A stretch of 64,000 nt of DNA from Streptomyces antibioticus (GTDB lineage Bacteria > Actinomycetota > Actinomycetes > Streptomycetales > Streptomycetaceae). The DNA lies in assembly GCF_001514065.1 (NCBI RefSeq), contig NZ_KQ948426.1, positions 620,001-684,000 on the forward strand, read 5' to 3'. The notes below the pieces were generated by a model. That model searched no databases. It was not told the DNA's origin and saw only the letters and a list, made by a program, of their open reading frames with translations. Each line of letters starts with the position of its first letter. Within the stretch, counting starts at the first letter, position 1. Below are positions 16,825 through 24,270 of the stretch, in pieces. A program made the translations under genes and the position numbers.

Positions 16825-17634
16825 TCATCGGTCCAGTTGGCGCAGGACCGCGCGGGGCCGGTTGGTGATGATGGCGTCGATGCCGAGTTCCACGCAGAGG
16901 TCGACGTCCTCGGGCTCGTTCACCGTCCACACATGCACCTGGTGGCCGGCTCGTTTCAGCCGCTCGATGTAGGCCGGGTGATTGCGCACGATCCGGATCG
17001 AGGGCCCCGCGATCCGCACACCCGCCGGAAGCCGGCCGTCCCTCAGCCGGGGCGACACGAACTGCATCAGATAGACCGTCGGCAGCATCGGCGAGGCGGC
17101 ACGCACGCGTGCCAGCGAACGGGCCGAGAAGCTCATGATCCGCACCGGGGAGTCGGCGGCCGTGGCGGGCGCCTCCAGGCCGAACCGCTTCAGCAGCACC
17201 AGCAGCCGCTCCTCCACCTGACCCGCCCACCGCGTGGGGTGCTTGGTCTCGATGGCCAGTTCCACCCGCCGCCCCGCGTCCGCGACCAGCTCCAGGAGCC
17301 GCTCCAGGGTCAGTACGGAGGTCTCCTCGCGGTCCTCGGGGCGGTGCTCCCAGTCGGGCTCCTCGTCCCGGTTCTTCCAGGAGCCGAAGTCCAGGGCGGC
17401 GAGCTCGGCCAGCTCCAGGGCGGAGACGGCCCCGCGCCCGTTGGACGTACGGTTGACGCGCCGGTCGTGGACGCAGACGAGATGGCCGTCGGCCGTCAGG
17501 CGCACATCGCACTCAAGGGCGTCGGCGCCGTCCTCGATCGCTTTCTTGTACGCGGCCAGGGTGTGCTCGGGGGCCTCTTCGGAGGCTCCGCGGTGGGCGA
17601 CGACCTGAATGCTGTGCTGCCGTGCGTGGGTCAC
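16825..17634 (-). CDS. Glycerophosphodiester phosphodiesterase
   Basis: This 269-aa TIM-barrel enzyme hydrolyses glycerophosphodiesters to glycerol-3-phosphate and an alcohol. The catalytic blocks are VAHRGASEEAPEHT (general-acid His and substrate Arg), DALECDVRLTADGHLVCVHD (metal Glu and Asp, second His) and ELAIETKH. There is no signal peptide, so it is a cytoplasmic form. I chose the GTG at 17634 because an ATG 9 bases upstream is out of frame and hits a stop at once. It is divergent from the HtrA-like gene, with a 281-base shared promoter region. Confidence 0.9.
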   Translation of the reverse strand: MTHARQHSIQVVAHRGASEEAPEHTLAAYKKAIEDGADALECDVRLTADGHLVCVHDRRVNRTSNGRGAVSALELAELAALDFGSWKNRDEEPDWEHRPEDREETSVLTLERLLELVADAGRRVELAIETKHPTRWAGQVEERLLVLLKRFGLEAPATAADSPVRIMSFSARSLARVRAASPMLPTVYLMQFVSPRLRDGRLPAGVRIAGPSIRIVRNHPAYIERLKRAGHQVHVWTVNEPEDVDLCVELGIDAIITNRPRAVLRQLDR

Positions 17635-17756
17635 CGCGTCATGGTGCCACCGCAGCGGGGTACGCGTCGCACGAGGTAGGCGATGACAGGACGAGATGCG
17701 GGCGCCGAGATGCGGCCGTTCCGTCCAAAAGGTCCCATATAAAGGATGGTCGTGGA

Positions 17757-17795
17757 CCCACAGGCACCGCTTATGGTGCTCTGACGTCCTGTGGG
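17757..17795. promoter_or_regulatory. Two-part inverted repeat between GDPD and HtrA-like genes
   Basis: An outer 8-bp repeat CCCACAGG/CCTGTGGG encloses an inner GCACC/GGTGC hairpin, so the element could fold as an extended RNA stem or serve as a protein site. It lies about 120 bases before both starts, just after a TATAAAGGATG stretch that might hold a promoter. Confidence 0.4.
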
Positions 17796-17915
17796 AAAAG
17801 CTGACGGCATACAAAAGCACATGCACAGCTGCATCGCGCCGGACCGTCGGCAAGCGTGATCGAGCGTGACCGAGTGCGACCTTAGGACAACAGCCGTGGA
17901 TCGAGGAGACAAGCT

Positions 17916-19505
17916 GTGAGCACCGAGAACGAGGGCACTGCGGTACCCCCGGCCCCGTCCGCACCTCCCGTGCCGGTGGATTCCCCCGCAGCCTCCCCGG
18001 CCTCCCCGCAGGCCGGCGCGCCGGACAGCGGCGCCCCGACGACCCAGCTCCCCACGACGCCTCCGCACGCCCCTGGCGCACCGGAGCAGGAACTGGTGCA
18101 CGCGGGCCAGGCGCCGGCCTACGCGTCGGCGGGCGCGGGCGGCGCGCAGGGGTCGCACGGGCAGCACGGGCCGCACGGGCCGCAGGGCTCGGAAGGTCAG
18201 GGCGCCCCGGGTCAGGCCGCGGCGCAAGGCGTGCCCGGGTACGGCACTCCGGCCCAGGCCCCCCAGGCCCCGGACGGCTCCTGGCCGCCTCCGCCGCCCG
18301 CGACCCCGTCGTACGCCGACAGCGGCTCGGGCGGTGCGGGTGCCGGTGGCTGGGGCGCGTCCTACCAGCAGCCCGCCCCCAAGTCGGGGCGCGGCCGCGG
18401 TGGCCTGATGGCGGCGGTCCTGATCGCGGCCCTGGTCGCGGGCGGCCTGGGCGGCGGCCTCGGCTACACCCTGGCCAAGAACGACGACAACGGCTCCTCG
18501 ACGACCGTCTCCGCCTCCGACAGCGGCGGGGACGTCAAGCGCGACGCGGGCACCGTCGCGGGCGTGGCCGCCGCGGCCCTGCCGAGCACGGTGACCATCG
18601 AGGCCGAGTCGAGCAGCGGCGAGGGCGGCACCGGCACCGGCTTCGTCTTCGACCGCGAGGGCCACATCCTCACCAACAACCACGTGGTGGCGGACGCGGT
18701 GGACGGCGGCAAGCTGACCGCGACCTTCCCGAACGGCAAGAAGTACGACGCCGAGGTCGTCGGCCACGCACAGGGCTACGACGTCGCCGTGATCAAGCTC
18801 AAGAACGCGCCGGGCGACCTCAAGCCGTTGACGCTCGGCAACTCCGACAAGGTGGCGGTCGGCGACTCGACCATCGCGATCGGCGCACCCTTCGGCCTGT
18901 CCAACACGGTCACCACGGGCATCATCAGCGCCAAGAACCGCCCGGTGGCCTCCAGCGACGGCACGGGCTCGAACGCCTCCTACATGAGCGCCCTCCAGAC
19001 CGACGCCTCGATCAACCCGGGCAACTCCGGCGGCCCGCTGCTGGACTCCCACGGCAACGTGATCGGCATCAACTCGGCGATCCAGTCGACGAGCAGCGGC
19101 GGCCTCGGCGGCACCAGCCAGTCCGGTTCCATCGGCCTCGGCTTCGCCATCCCGATCAACCAGGCCAAGTACGTCGCCCAGCAGCTCATCAAGACCGGCA
19201 AGCCCGTCTACGCCAAGATCGGCGCGTCCGTCTCCCTGGAGGACTCCACGGGCGGCGCGAAGATCACCGAGCAGGGCGCCAGCGGCTCCGACCCCGTCGA
19301 GTCCGGCGGCCCGGCCGACAAGGCCGGCCTGAAGCCGGGCGACGTCATCACCAAGCTCGACAACACGGTGATCGACTCCGGCCCGACCCTCATCGGCGAG
19401 ATCTGGACCCACCAGCCCGGCGACAAGGTCAAGATCACCTACGAGCGTGACGGCAAGACCAACACGGTGGAGCTCACGCTGGGCTCCCGCGAGGGCGACA
19501 GCTGA
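17916..19505 (+). CDS. Membrane-anchored HtrA/DegP-like serine protease with PDZ domain
   Basis: This 529-aa protein has a long Pro/Ala/Gly-rich cytoplasmic N-terminus (1-160), one membrane helix near 163-188 (type II topology), a trypsin-like domain and a C-terminal PDZ domain (about 430-520). The catalytic triad is His256 (TNNHVV), Asp289 (YDVAVIKL) and Ser371 (GNSGGPL). Such proteases handle misfolded proteins outside the membrane, and Streptomyces species have several, tied to envelope stress (established). The ATG follows GAGGAGACAAGCTG. Palindromes at 19532-19547 and 19564-19596 lie between its stop and the tRNA gene. Confidence 0.93.
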   Translation: MSTENEGTAVPPAPSAPPVPVDSPAASPASPQAGAPDSGAPTTQLPTTPPHAPGAPEQELVHAGQAPAYASAGAGGAQGSHGQHGPHGPQGSEGQGAPGQAAAQGVPGYGTPAQAPQAPDGSWPPPPPATPSYADSGSGGAGAGGWGASYQQPAPKSGRGRGGLMAAVLIAALVAGGLGGGLGYTLAKNDDNGSSTTVSASDSGGDVKRDAGTVAGVAAAALPSTVTIEAESSSGEGGTGTGFVFDREGHILTNNHVVADAVDGGKLTATFPNGKKYDAEVVGHAQGYDVAVIKLKNAPGDLKPLTLGNSDKVAVGDSTIAIGAPFGLSNTVTTGIISAKNRPVASSDGTGSNASYMSALQTDASINPGNSGGPLLDSHGNVIGINSAIQSTSSGGLGGTSQSGSIGLGFAIPINQAKYVAQQLIKTGKPVYAKIGASVSLEDSTGGAKITEQGASGSDPVESGGPADKAGLKPGDVITKLDNTVIDSGPTLIGEIWTHQPGDKVKITYERDGKTNTVELTLGSREGDS

Positions 19506-19531
19506 CCCCACACGCGGGTCACACCACCGCC

Positions 19532-19547
19532 CCCACGCGCGCGTGGG
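19532..19547 (+). terminator. Perfect palindrome after the HtrA-like gene
   Basis: CCCACGCG/CGCGTGGG forms an 8-bp perfect dyad 27 bases after the stop codon. It is a likely transcription terminator, although with no loop it must open at the centre. Confidence 0.45.
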
Positions 19548-19563
19548 CACCGGTTACTCTTGT

Positions 19564-19596
19564 CCCCGCGCCGCCGGGCTGAACGGCGGCGCGGGG
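19564..19596 (+). promoter_or_regulatory. 12-bp hairpin running into the 5' end of tRNA-Ser
   Basis: CCCCGCGCCGCC pairs perfectly with GGCGGCGCGGGG around GGGCTGAAC. The last two bases of the right arm are the first two bases of the tRNA. It could terminate read-through from the protease gene or shape the pre-tRNA leader for RNase P. Confidence 0.5.
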
Positions 19597-19681
19597 AAGC
19601 GTGCCCGAGCGGCCTAAGGGAACGGTCTTGAAAACCGTCGTGGCAGCGATGTCACCGTGGGTTCAAATCCCACCGCTTCCG
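19595..19681 (+). tRNA. tRNA-Ser (anticodon TGA)
   Basis: The 7-bp acceptor GGAAGCG/CGCTTCC, anticodon stem ACGGT/ACCGT with loop CTTGAAA (anticodon 19629-19631), a long variable arm typical of class II tRNA, and a GGGTTCAAATCCC T-arm are all visible. Discriminator G; no encoded CCA. It is followed by a strong terminator. Confidence 0.96.
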
Positions 19682-19686
19682 CAGGT

Positions 19687-19725
19687 GAACGACCCCTGAC
19701 CAGGCGAACAGGTCGGGGGTCGTTC
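19687..19725 (+). terminator. Terminator after tRNA-Ser(TGA)
   Basis: GAACGACCCCTGACC pairs with GGTCGGGGGTCGTTC over 15 bp (one G-U) around AGGCGAACA, beginning 5 bases after the tRNA. Confidence 0.85.
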
Positions 19726-19808
19726 TCATGAGCGCTGTCCGTCAACCACCGTGGTTCCCCGCTGGTCACCGGCCGATCGGGCACGGCAGGGGCACGACAC
19801 CTCCCGCG

Positions 19809-19928
19809 CTACCAGGACTCGGCCTCTGAGTACAGAGTGATCACCTGCGCGAAGATCCAGATGGAGAACACCAGACACGCAAGCCACAGCCCCCACAAGA
19901 CCCAGCGGGCCTCTCGTCGTATGCGCAT
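19809..19928 (-). CDS. Small single-pass membrane protein, 39 aa
   Basis: A short gene-like frame starts at ATG 19928 and ends TAG. The peptide begins MRIRREARW, then a Trp/Leu/Val-rich segment (about residues 9-33, four Trp in total) long enough to span the membrane, and ends SEAESW. The positive N-terminus and acidic C-terminus give a classic inside/outside layout, and no other start is in frame before the upstream stop. Only a weak purine stretch (GGGGATGATG) precedes it. I do not recognise it. It lies between tRNA-Ser and the TIR gene. Confidence 0.5.
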   Translation of the reverse strand: MRIRREARWVLWGLWLACLVFSIWIFAQVITLYSEAESW

Positions 19929-20071
19929 GAGTGCATCATCCCCGTCGCGGTCCTGGACCTGTCACTGGCCCACCTCCTCAACTCACCACTCACCCCAGCC
20001 ACTTACGGCCGGTACTCGCAAGCGATGCCTCCGCCATCCTGGAGCCCGAGCGCCTCCGCCGGAGGCATGGC

Positions 20072-20663
20072 TTAACGTCCGGTCCACAGGGCGGAGGACC
20101 CCATCAGGGCCTGGTTACCGCGCTCGGAACCGGCCGGAGCCTGCGGATCCGGCCGGGAGCGCGCGGGATCGACCGCGTCCAGGATCCGGCCCAGTGCGAC
20201 GGCCTCCATGAGCAGCCGTCGCGTGGGGATGCCCTCCAAGGCCGCGGCGCGTGCCCGGTGCAGCGCCCCCAACCGCTCCCGCAGCTCTTCGTCGTCCCCG
20301 CGCGGCGGGACGGAGTACTCCTGTCCCGCGGCGCTGAAGCACACCGCGCGGCAGATCCGCCTCGCCGACCACGACGGGGACAAGGCGCTTGCCCTGCTCC
20401 ACCGCGCCCGTCATGGATGCGGCGAACTCCTCGCCGCACCACCCGGACTCGATCCAGTAGGGGCTGACGACGGCCACCACGGCGTCGGCGTTCGCCAGCC
20501 CTTCCTGCAACTGTGACGCCACGAGCCCGCCGTCGGTCATCTCCCACCGGTCCAGCCATACGTCGAGGCCCAGCCGATGAAGGTTCTCAGCCAGGGTCTT
20601 CGCCCACTCGCCGTCCTTGTGCGCGTAGGAGACGAACACATCGAATCGCCCGACATCAGCCAC
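20072..20663 (-). pseudogene. TIR-domain protein gene with an apparent frameshift
   Basis: The first 106 codons encode a TIR-fold domain: FDVFVSYAHKDGEWA at the N-terminus, LDVWLDRWEM, and IESGWCGEEF around residues 71-80, where the WCxxE glutamate (Glu79) matches the catalytic position of NADase-type TIR domains. Near 20345 the frame is lost: the original frame becomes an Arg/Gly-rich tail, while the next frame continues with normal codon bias (AVCFSAAGQEYSVPPRGDDEE, then a helical stretch to a stop at 20072). A one-base change in a G/C run would restore a protein of roughly 197 aa. Real decay, programmed shift and sequencing error cannot be told apart here. Bacterial TIR proteins are often defence effectors. 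Confidence 0.75.
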
Positions 20664-20814
20664 ACCGCACCCCCGAGCCGGGCACCCCCGTCACGCTGTG
20701 CGCCCCCGGTCATTGCCCCTCAAACTGGCCCACACAGTAGGGCACGGCACCGGCCCGTACGTCTGGGATGACGTAATTGCCCGTTCGGCGCCGGGGCAGA
20801 ACGAGTCGCACCCG

Positions 20815-21273
20815 CTACAGCTCGTGATCTTTTGCCAGTTCCTCCCACGCCACGTCCCGGAGCCCGTCTTCGGCATCGCACCCCGACGGCACCTCTGTCG
20901 TGGGCTGGAACCAGATGACCGTGAGGGCCGAGCGGTACAGGACCGGATCGTGGGACGGGTTCAGGGCGTGGGAGCGGAAGCTGCCTACGCAGGCCACGGA
21001 CGGCATGACCTCCACCGGACCGAACCCTCCCGCGTACTGGTCGGGGTATGCGCGCGGCGGCGGGACCAGATGGACCGGCGAACTCGGGAACTCCCGCGCG
21101 GCCCACCGCAACAGGCCCTGGATCTTCATCTCGTTGACCGGTTTGCAGGGGTAGCCCTCGAGCATTCCGCCGTAGGTCGAGGAGAGCCGCAGCTCGGAGA
21201 GGTCGACGCTGCGGCCGGACGTGAGGACGATGCGGGCCAGGGACATGGTCGGGACTCTAGGGCGGCGGTGCAT
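20815..21273 (-). CDS. Hypothetical protein, 152 aa
   Basis: I do not recognise this protein. The ATG at 21273 was chosen because AGAGGA sits 7 bases upstream; the next in-frame ATG at 21246 has no ribosome site. It has no membrane segments or signal peptide. Features include an N-terminal IVLTSGRSVDLSEL, CKPVNEMKIQGLLRWA and HLVPPPRAYP, suggesting a compact cytosolic beta-rich domain. It lies between the TIR gene and the intact Prim-Pol gene on the same strand, in a patch that looks accessory. Confidence 0.65.
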   Translation of the reverse strand: MHRRPRVPTMSLARIVLTSGRSVDLSELRLSSTYGGMLEGYPCKPVNEMKIQGLLRWAAREFPSSPVHLVPPPRAYPDQYAGGFGPVEVMPSVACVGSFRSHALNPSHDPVLYRSALTVIWFQPTTEVPSGCDAEDGLRDVAWEELAKDHEL

Positions 21274-21365
21274 GGGTGTTCCTCTGGATTTTCCGGCCGG
21301 CGCCCCGGCTCGCGCTGTTCTTTCGCTGATGTCCGCGCTCTTGCGCTGATGTCTGCGACGGCCGG

Positions 21366-22298
21366 CTACGGCCGGTGCCCCGTCATGCGGGCCGCCGAGG
21401 CGATCGTGGCGCGGGCCTCGCGTTCGGTCAGGCCGGTGTTGAGGGCCGCCTCGACGAGGGGGTCCACGAGGGCGGGGCCGATGCCGTCCTCGTAAGCGCG
21501 GCAGGCCGCCCAGAACAGGCGCGTGTTGCGCTGGCCCTCGTGCGCGGCGAGCACGAACTGCACGAGGCCCCGTCCGTGGTCGCCGGCCGACGCGGGCGTG
21601 GGGTGGTGGGAGGTGCGGGGCGGCGGGAGCAGGAGGCGCAGCAGGGCCGGCGGGCAGGCCGCCGGGGCCAGGCGGGCCGTGCCGGGGGCCGTCGCGTACA
21701 CGCCGTGGTCGGTGCGGGAGCCGGGGCCGACGAGATAGCCGCCGGCGCCGCGGATGTCGATGCCGGGCGCCAGCCGGCCGGCCGAGTTGGGTACTACCAC
21801 GTCCGGCGGGCCGCTCAGCCACAGATGGCGGCCGCCGCTCGGGGTCAGGACGACCACCGTGGGCGGGATCGTGAAGAGGTGGCGCAGGGCCAGCTCGCGC
21901 AGCGCCGCGGAGGAGTCCGTACCGGATTTGGTGTCGAGGTCGACGCCGATGAGGTGGTGGGGCGGAAGGCCGCATGCGATGCCGTAGCCGGTCGCCCAGG
22001 GGGCTGCGGCGAACAGTTCGCGGATGCGGGCCGGGTCGGTGGCGGCGTCGTAGACCCCGTGCCCGAAGCGGCCGCACTCGCCATGGCAGGGCGGGTTCGG
22101 CGCGGTCCCGGGGCTCTCGGAGGCGGCGGAGGCCTCGGGGGTCTCGGGGGTCTGGGGAGTCCGGGGTTCGTCGCGATGCGGGGAGCGCAGCGCCGGGAGC
22201 TTCGTCCGGGACAGGGGGATGACGGCCAGTCCGCGTTCGGCGGCGGACAGGGCGTGTGCGAGGGCCAGCGTCGTGGCCTGCCGGTCTGTGGTGGCCAT
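21366..22298 (-). CDS. Bifunctional DNA primase/polymerase (Prim-Pol) domain protein
   Basis: This 310-aa archaeo-eukaryotic-primase-type protein is intact at its active site. LIGVDLDTKSG carries the DxD metal ligands (about residues 116-126), TPSGGRHLWL the conserved His, and APGIDIRGAGGYLVGPGS the third acidic residue and downstream loop. Two Cys/His positions in PCHGECGRFGHG resemble the zinc loop of this family. A C-terminal helical tail of about 80 residues (LVQFVLAAHEGQRNTRLFWAA) is the usual PriCT-like region. There is no helicase partner. It is probably from a mobile element or a chromosomal fixation of one. Confidence 0.87.
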   Translation of the reverse strand: MATTDRQATTLALAHALSAAERGLAVIPLSRTKLPALRSPHRDEPRTPQTPETPEASAASESPGTAPNPPCHGECGRFGHGVYDAATDPARIRELFAAAPWATGYGIACGLPPHHLIGVDLDTKSGTDSSAALRELALRHLFTIPPTVVVLTPSGGRHLWLSGPPDVVVPNSAGRLAPGIDIRGAGGYLVGPGSRTDHGVYATAPGTARLAPAACPPALLRLLLPPPRTSHHPTPASAGDHGRGLVQFVLAAHEGQRNTRLFWAACRAYEDGIGPALVDPLVEAALNTGLTEREARATIASAARMTGHRP

Positions 22299-22647
22299 GC
22301 CTCCATTTTCGTACGAGTGTTCGAAAAAAGGAAGGGAGTTCGGCGGCGACTCGCCGGGCGCAGCGGATTGGCCGGAAAACCGCCGGAACGCTTCACCTGT
22401 TGCGGCACTTGGGGTGGAGATGCCCTGAGTGGGGTGGTCTGATGCCGTACATCGCGAAAGGGGTTTATCGACTTGTCCTCACGCTTCAGGGGGAATAGCC
22501 GCTTCCGGTCTGGTTCGCCGGGGATTCGGTGGGCAACTCTGGTCTCGCGACGTCGTGAACGACACCGAGGTGGTCGGCCAACTGCCTTGGAAACAGCCTT
22601 ACTTGACGTACTTCCGGCTCAAGAGGCCGGGTTCTGGAGGAAGAAAC
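22299..22647. other. 349-base divergent intergenic region
   Basis: It separates the divergent Prim-Pol gene and the nepA-like gene and must hold both promoters. It is less GC-rich than its surroundings near 22310-22330. GGAGGAAG precedes the nepA-like ATG. I looked for a SigB/F-type promoter (GTTT, about 15 bases, GGGTAT) and found only a poor match around 22463-22496 with too long a spacer. Confidence 0.45.
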
Positions 22648-22962
22648 ATGGCAAGCATCCGTACCGCCCGCGTCATCGCCGCCGTCTCCGCCCTTCCGCT
22701 CGCCGCGGCCCTGTTCACCGGCGTCGCGGCGGCGGACAACGGCGGCTTCGCGGACGACGGATCGAATGCGGGTGTCGCGAGCATCGTCGGCAGCGGGGTC
22801 GGCGGCACCAACAACGGCAACTCGTCCACCACGCAGCAGAACGCGGTCGGCTCCGGCGCCTCGAACCAGAGCAACACCGCCCAGGTCAACGGCTCCGCGT
22901 TCACGGCCATCAATCAGGGCAACGACAACACGTCCGTCCATTTCACCCCGCTGTGGTGGTGA
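22648..22962 (+). CDS. nepA: Small secreted Asn/Gly/Ser-rich protein, probable spore cell-wall protein NepA
   Basis: This 104-aa precursor has a signal peptide ending GVAAA and a mature chain of about 74 residues. The mature part is rich in Asn, Gly, Ser and Gln (GSGVGGTNNGNSSTTQQNAVG, then ASNQSNTAQVNGSAF) and ends in FTPLWW. That makes an aggregation-prone, curlin-like sequence. From memory, S. coelicolor NepA is a SigN-dependent insoluble wall protein important for spore dormancy, of this type and chromosomal neighbourhood; I cannot align it here. The ribosome site GGAGGAAG is excellent. It lacks the chaplin signature and the rodlin sequence. Confidence 0.65.
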   Translation: MASIRTARVIAAVSALPLAAALFTGVAAADNGGFADDGSNAGVASIVGSGVGGTNNGNSSTTQQNAVGSGASNQSNTAQVNGSAFTAINQGNDNTSVHFTPLWW

Positions 22963-23002
22963 GCCGGAGGCGTGAGCTGAGGACGTGAACTGAAGGGGGG
23001 TC

Positions 23003-23022
23003 GGCCGACCGGGGGGTCGGCC
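23003..23022 (+). terminator. Hairpin terminator after the nepA-like gene
   Basis: GGCCGACC/GGTCGGCC forms an 8-bp stem with a GGGG loop, about 40 bases after the stop codon. A second, stronger terminator follows 38 bases later. Confidence 0.55.
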
Positions 23023-23060
23023 GGCCTGATCCAACGGGTGTGCTCCGAGGGGTGGTCGTA

Positions 23061-23102
23061 CGGCTGCGCGGCGGTGCTTCGGCACCATCGCGCAGCCGTT
23101 TT
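23061..23102 (+). terminator. Classical intrinsic terminator with TTCG loop and T-tract
   Basis: CGGCTGCGCG/CGCGCAGCCG (10 bp), a 2x2 internal loop, GGTGC/GCACC (5 bp) and a TTCG tetraloop are followed directly by TTTT. This is the most textbook terminator in the window, insulating the nepA-like gene from the next operon. Confidence 0.85.
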
Positions 23103-23146
23103 CGCATGCCTTCGACAGCCCCCGCTGACCTTGACAGCTCCCGCTA

Positions 23147-23163
23147 TCTGACGGACAGTCAGA
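23147..23163 (+). promoter_or_regulatory. Operator-like inverted repeat before the MaoC/DUF35 operon
   Basis: TCTGAC-GGACA-GTCAGA is a perfect 6+5+6 dyad. TTGACA at 23131-23136 followed 17 bases later by GACAGT could be the promoter, in which case the dyad covers the -10. The shape suits a TetR-type repressor, but no regulator gene is adjacent. Confidence 0.55.
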
Positions 23164-23283
23164 AATCTTGGCGAAGTTCGTGGCCGGTTCGTGGAAACCG
23201 GGCGGCGGCAGCGGCGTACCAGAAATGACAGAACGCGACGGGCGGGACGGCAGGGACGAGGAAGACAGAGGGGGCTGAGATCC

Positions 23284-24270
23284 ATGGCGCACGAGCCGCG
23301 GACGAGCGACGAGTTGGGCAGGCGCCTGAAGGCGTACGAGGGACAGGCCGCCGCCGTCTCCGCCGCCGGCAAGGACCCCGTCAACGCGCCCATGATCCGG
23401 CACTGGTGCGAGGCCATGGGCGACACCAACCCGGCGTACACCGGCACGGACGCCATAGCGCCCCCCACCATGCTCCAGGCATGGACCATGGGCGGCCTCT
23501 CCGGGCATGCGGGCCGCTCGTCGGCGTACGACGAACTGCTCGGGCTCCTCGACGAATCGGGCTGCACCTCGGTCGTCGCCACCGACTGCGAGCAGGAGTA
23601 CGTCCGCCCCCTGCGCCCCGGCGACGAGATCACGTTCGACGCGGTCATCGAGTCCGTGTCCGACCGCAAGACGACCAAGCTCGGCACGGGTTACTTCGTC
23701 ACCACCCGCATGGACATCCGCGTCGGCCCCGACCTGGCGGGCACCCATCGCTTCCGCATCCTCAAGTACGCGCCGGCGCAAAGAAAGGAGGAGCCGCAGC
23801 AAGGGACGGCTCGACACGAGAGGCCCCCGCGTCCCCGCCCCGTCGTCAACCGTGACAACGCCGGCTTCTGGGAGGGCGTCCGCGAGCGCCGTCTCCTGAT
23901 CCAGCGCTGCACCGCCTGCTCCACCCTGCGCCACCCCTGGCTCCCCGGCTGCGCCACCTGCGGACACCCGGAGTGGGACACGGTCGAGGCGAGCGGCACG
24001 GGCGAGGTCTATTCGTACGTCGTCATGCACCACCCGCCCTTCCCGGCCTTCGACCCTCCCTACGCGGTCGCCCTGATAGAGCTCACGGAAGGCGTGCGCA
24101 TGATCAGCAACGTGGTCGGGGTGCCGTACGACGAGGTGCGGATCGGTATGCCGGTGCGGCTCGAATTCGAGGAGTATGACGAGGAGTTGGTGCTCCCTGT
24201 CTTCCGTGTCCTCCGCGCCGAGGAGAGCCGCGTCGCCGTCGGGGGAGGCCGCCCGTATGAAACCCGGTGA
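23284..24270 (+). CDS. MaoC-like/DUF35 two-domain protein (ChsH2-like acyl-CoA hydratase subunit)
   Basis: This 328-aa fusion has an N-terminal hot-dog (MaoC/FAS1 dehydratase-like) domain at about residues 10-165 and a C-terminal DUF35 domain at about 185-310. The latter has a rubredoxin-like zinc ribbon, CTACSTLRHPWLPGCATCG, and an OB fold. This is the architecture of ChsH2 of the mycobacterial cholesterol side-chain pathway, which pairs with ChsH1 to hydrate an enoyl-CoA and uses DUF35 to dock the aldolase Ltp2 (established). The downstream genes are exactly a small MaoC and an Ltp2-like thiolase, in that order. It overlaps the next gene by 14 bases. Confidence 0.85.
   Translation: MAHEPRTSDELGRRLKAYEGQAAAVSAAGKDPVNAPMIRHWCEAMGDTNPAYTGTDAIAPPTMLQAWTMGGLSGHAGRSSAYDELLGLLDESGCTSVVATDCEQEYVRPLRPGDEITFDAVIESVSDRKTTKLGTGYFVTTRMDIRVGPDLAGTHRFRILKYAPAQRKEEPQQGTARHERPPRPRPVVNRDNAGFWEGVRERRLLIQRCTACSTLRHPWLPGCATCGHPEWDTVEASGTGEVYSYVVMHHPPFPAFDPPYAVALIELTEGVRMISNVVGVPYDEVRIGMPVRLEFEEYDEELVLPVFRVLRAEESRVAVGGGRPYETR

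Noticed and set aside
19660-22510. A possible att duplication of the tRNA-Ser 3' end
   Set aside because: Only CCGCTTCCG (9 bases) recurs near 22498, which is too short in this GC content, and no integrase is present.
22648-22962. Chaplin or rodlin identity for the small secreted protein
   Set aside because: It lacks the paired cysteines and hydrophobic core of chaplins and the rodlin sequence; the Asn/Gln/Ser-rich pattern fits a NepA-type protein better.
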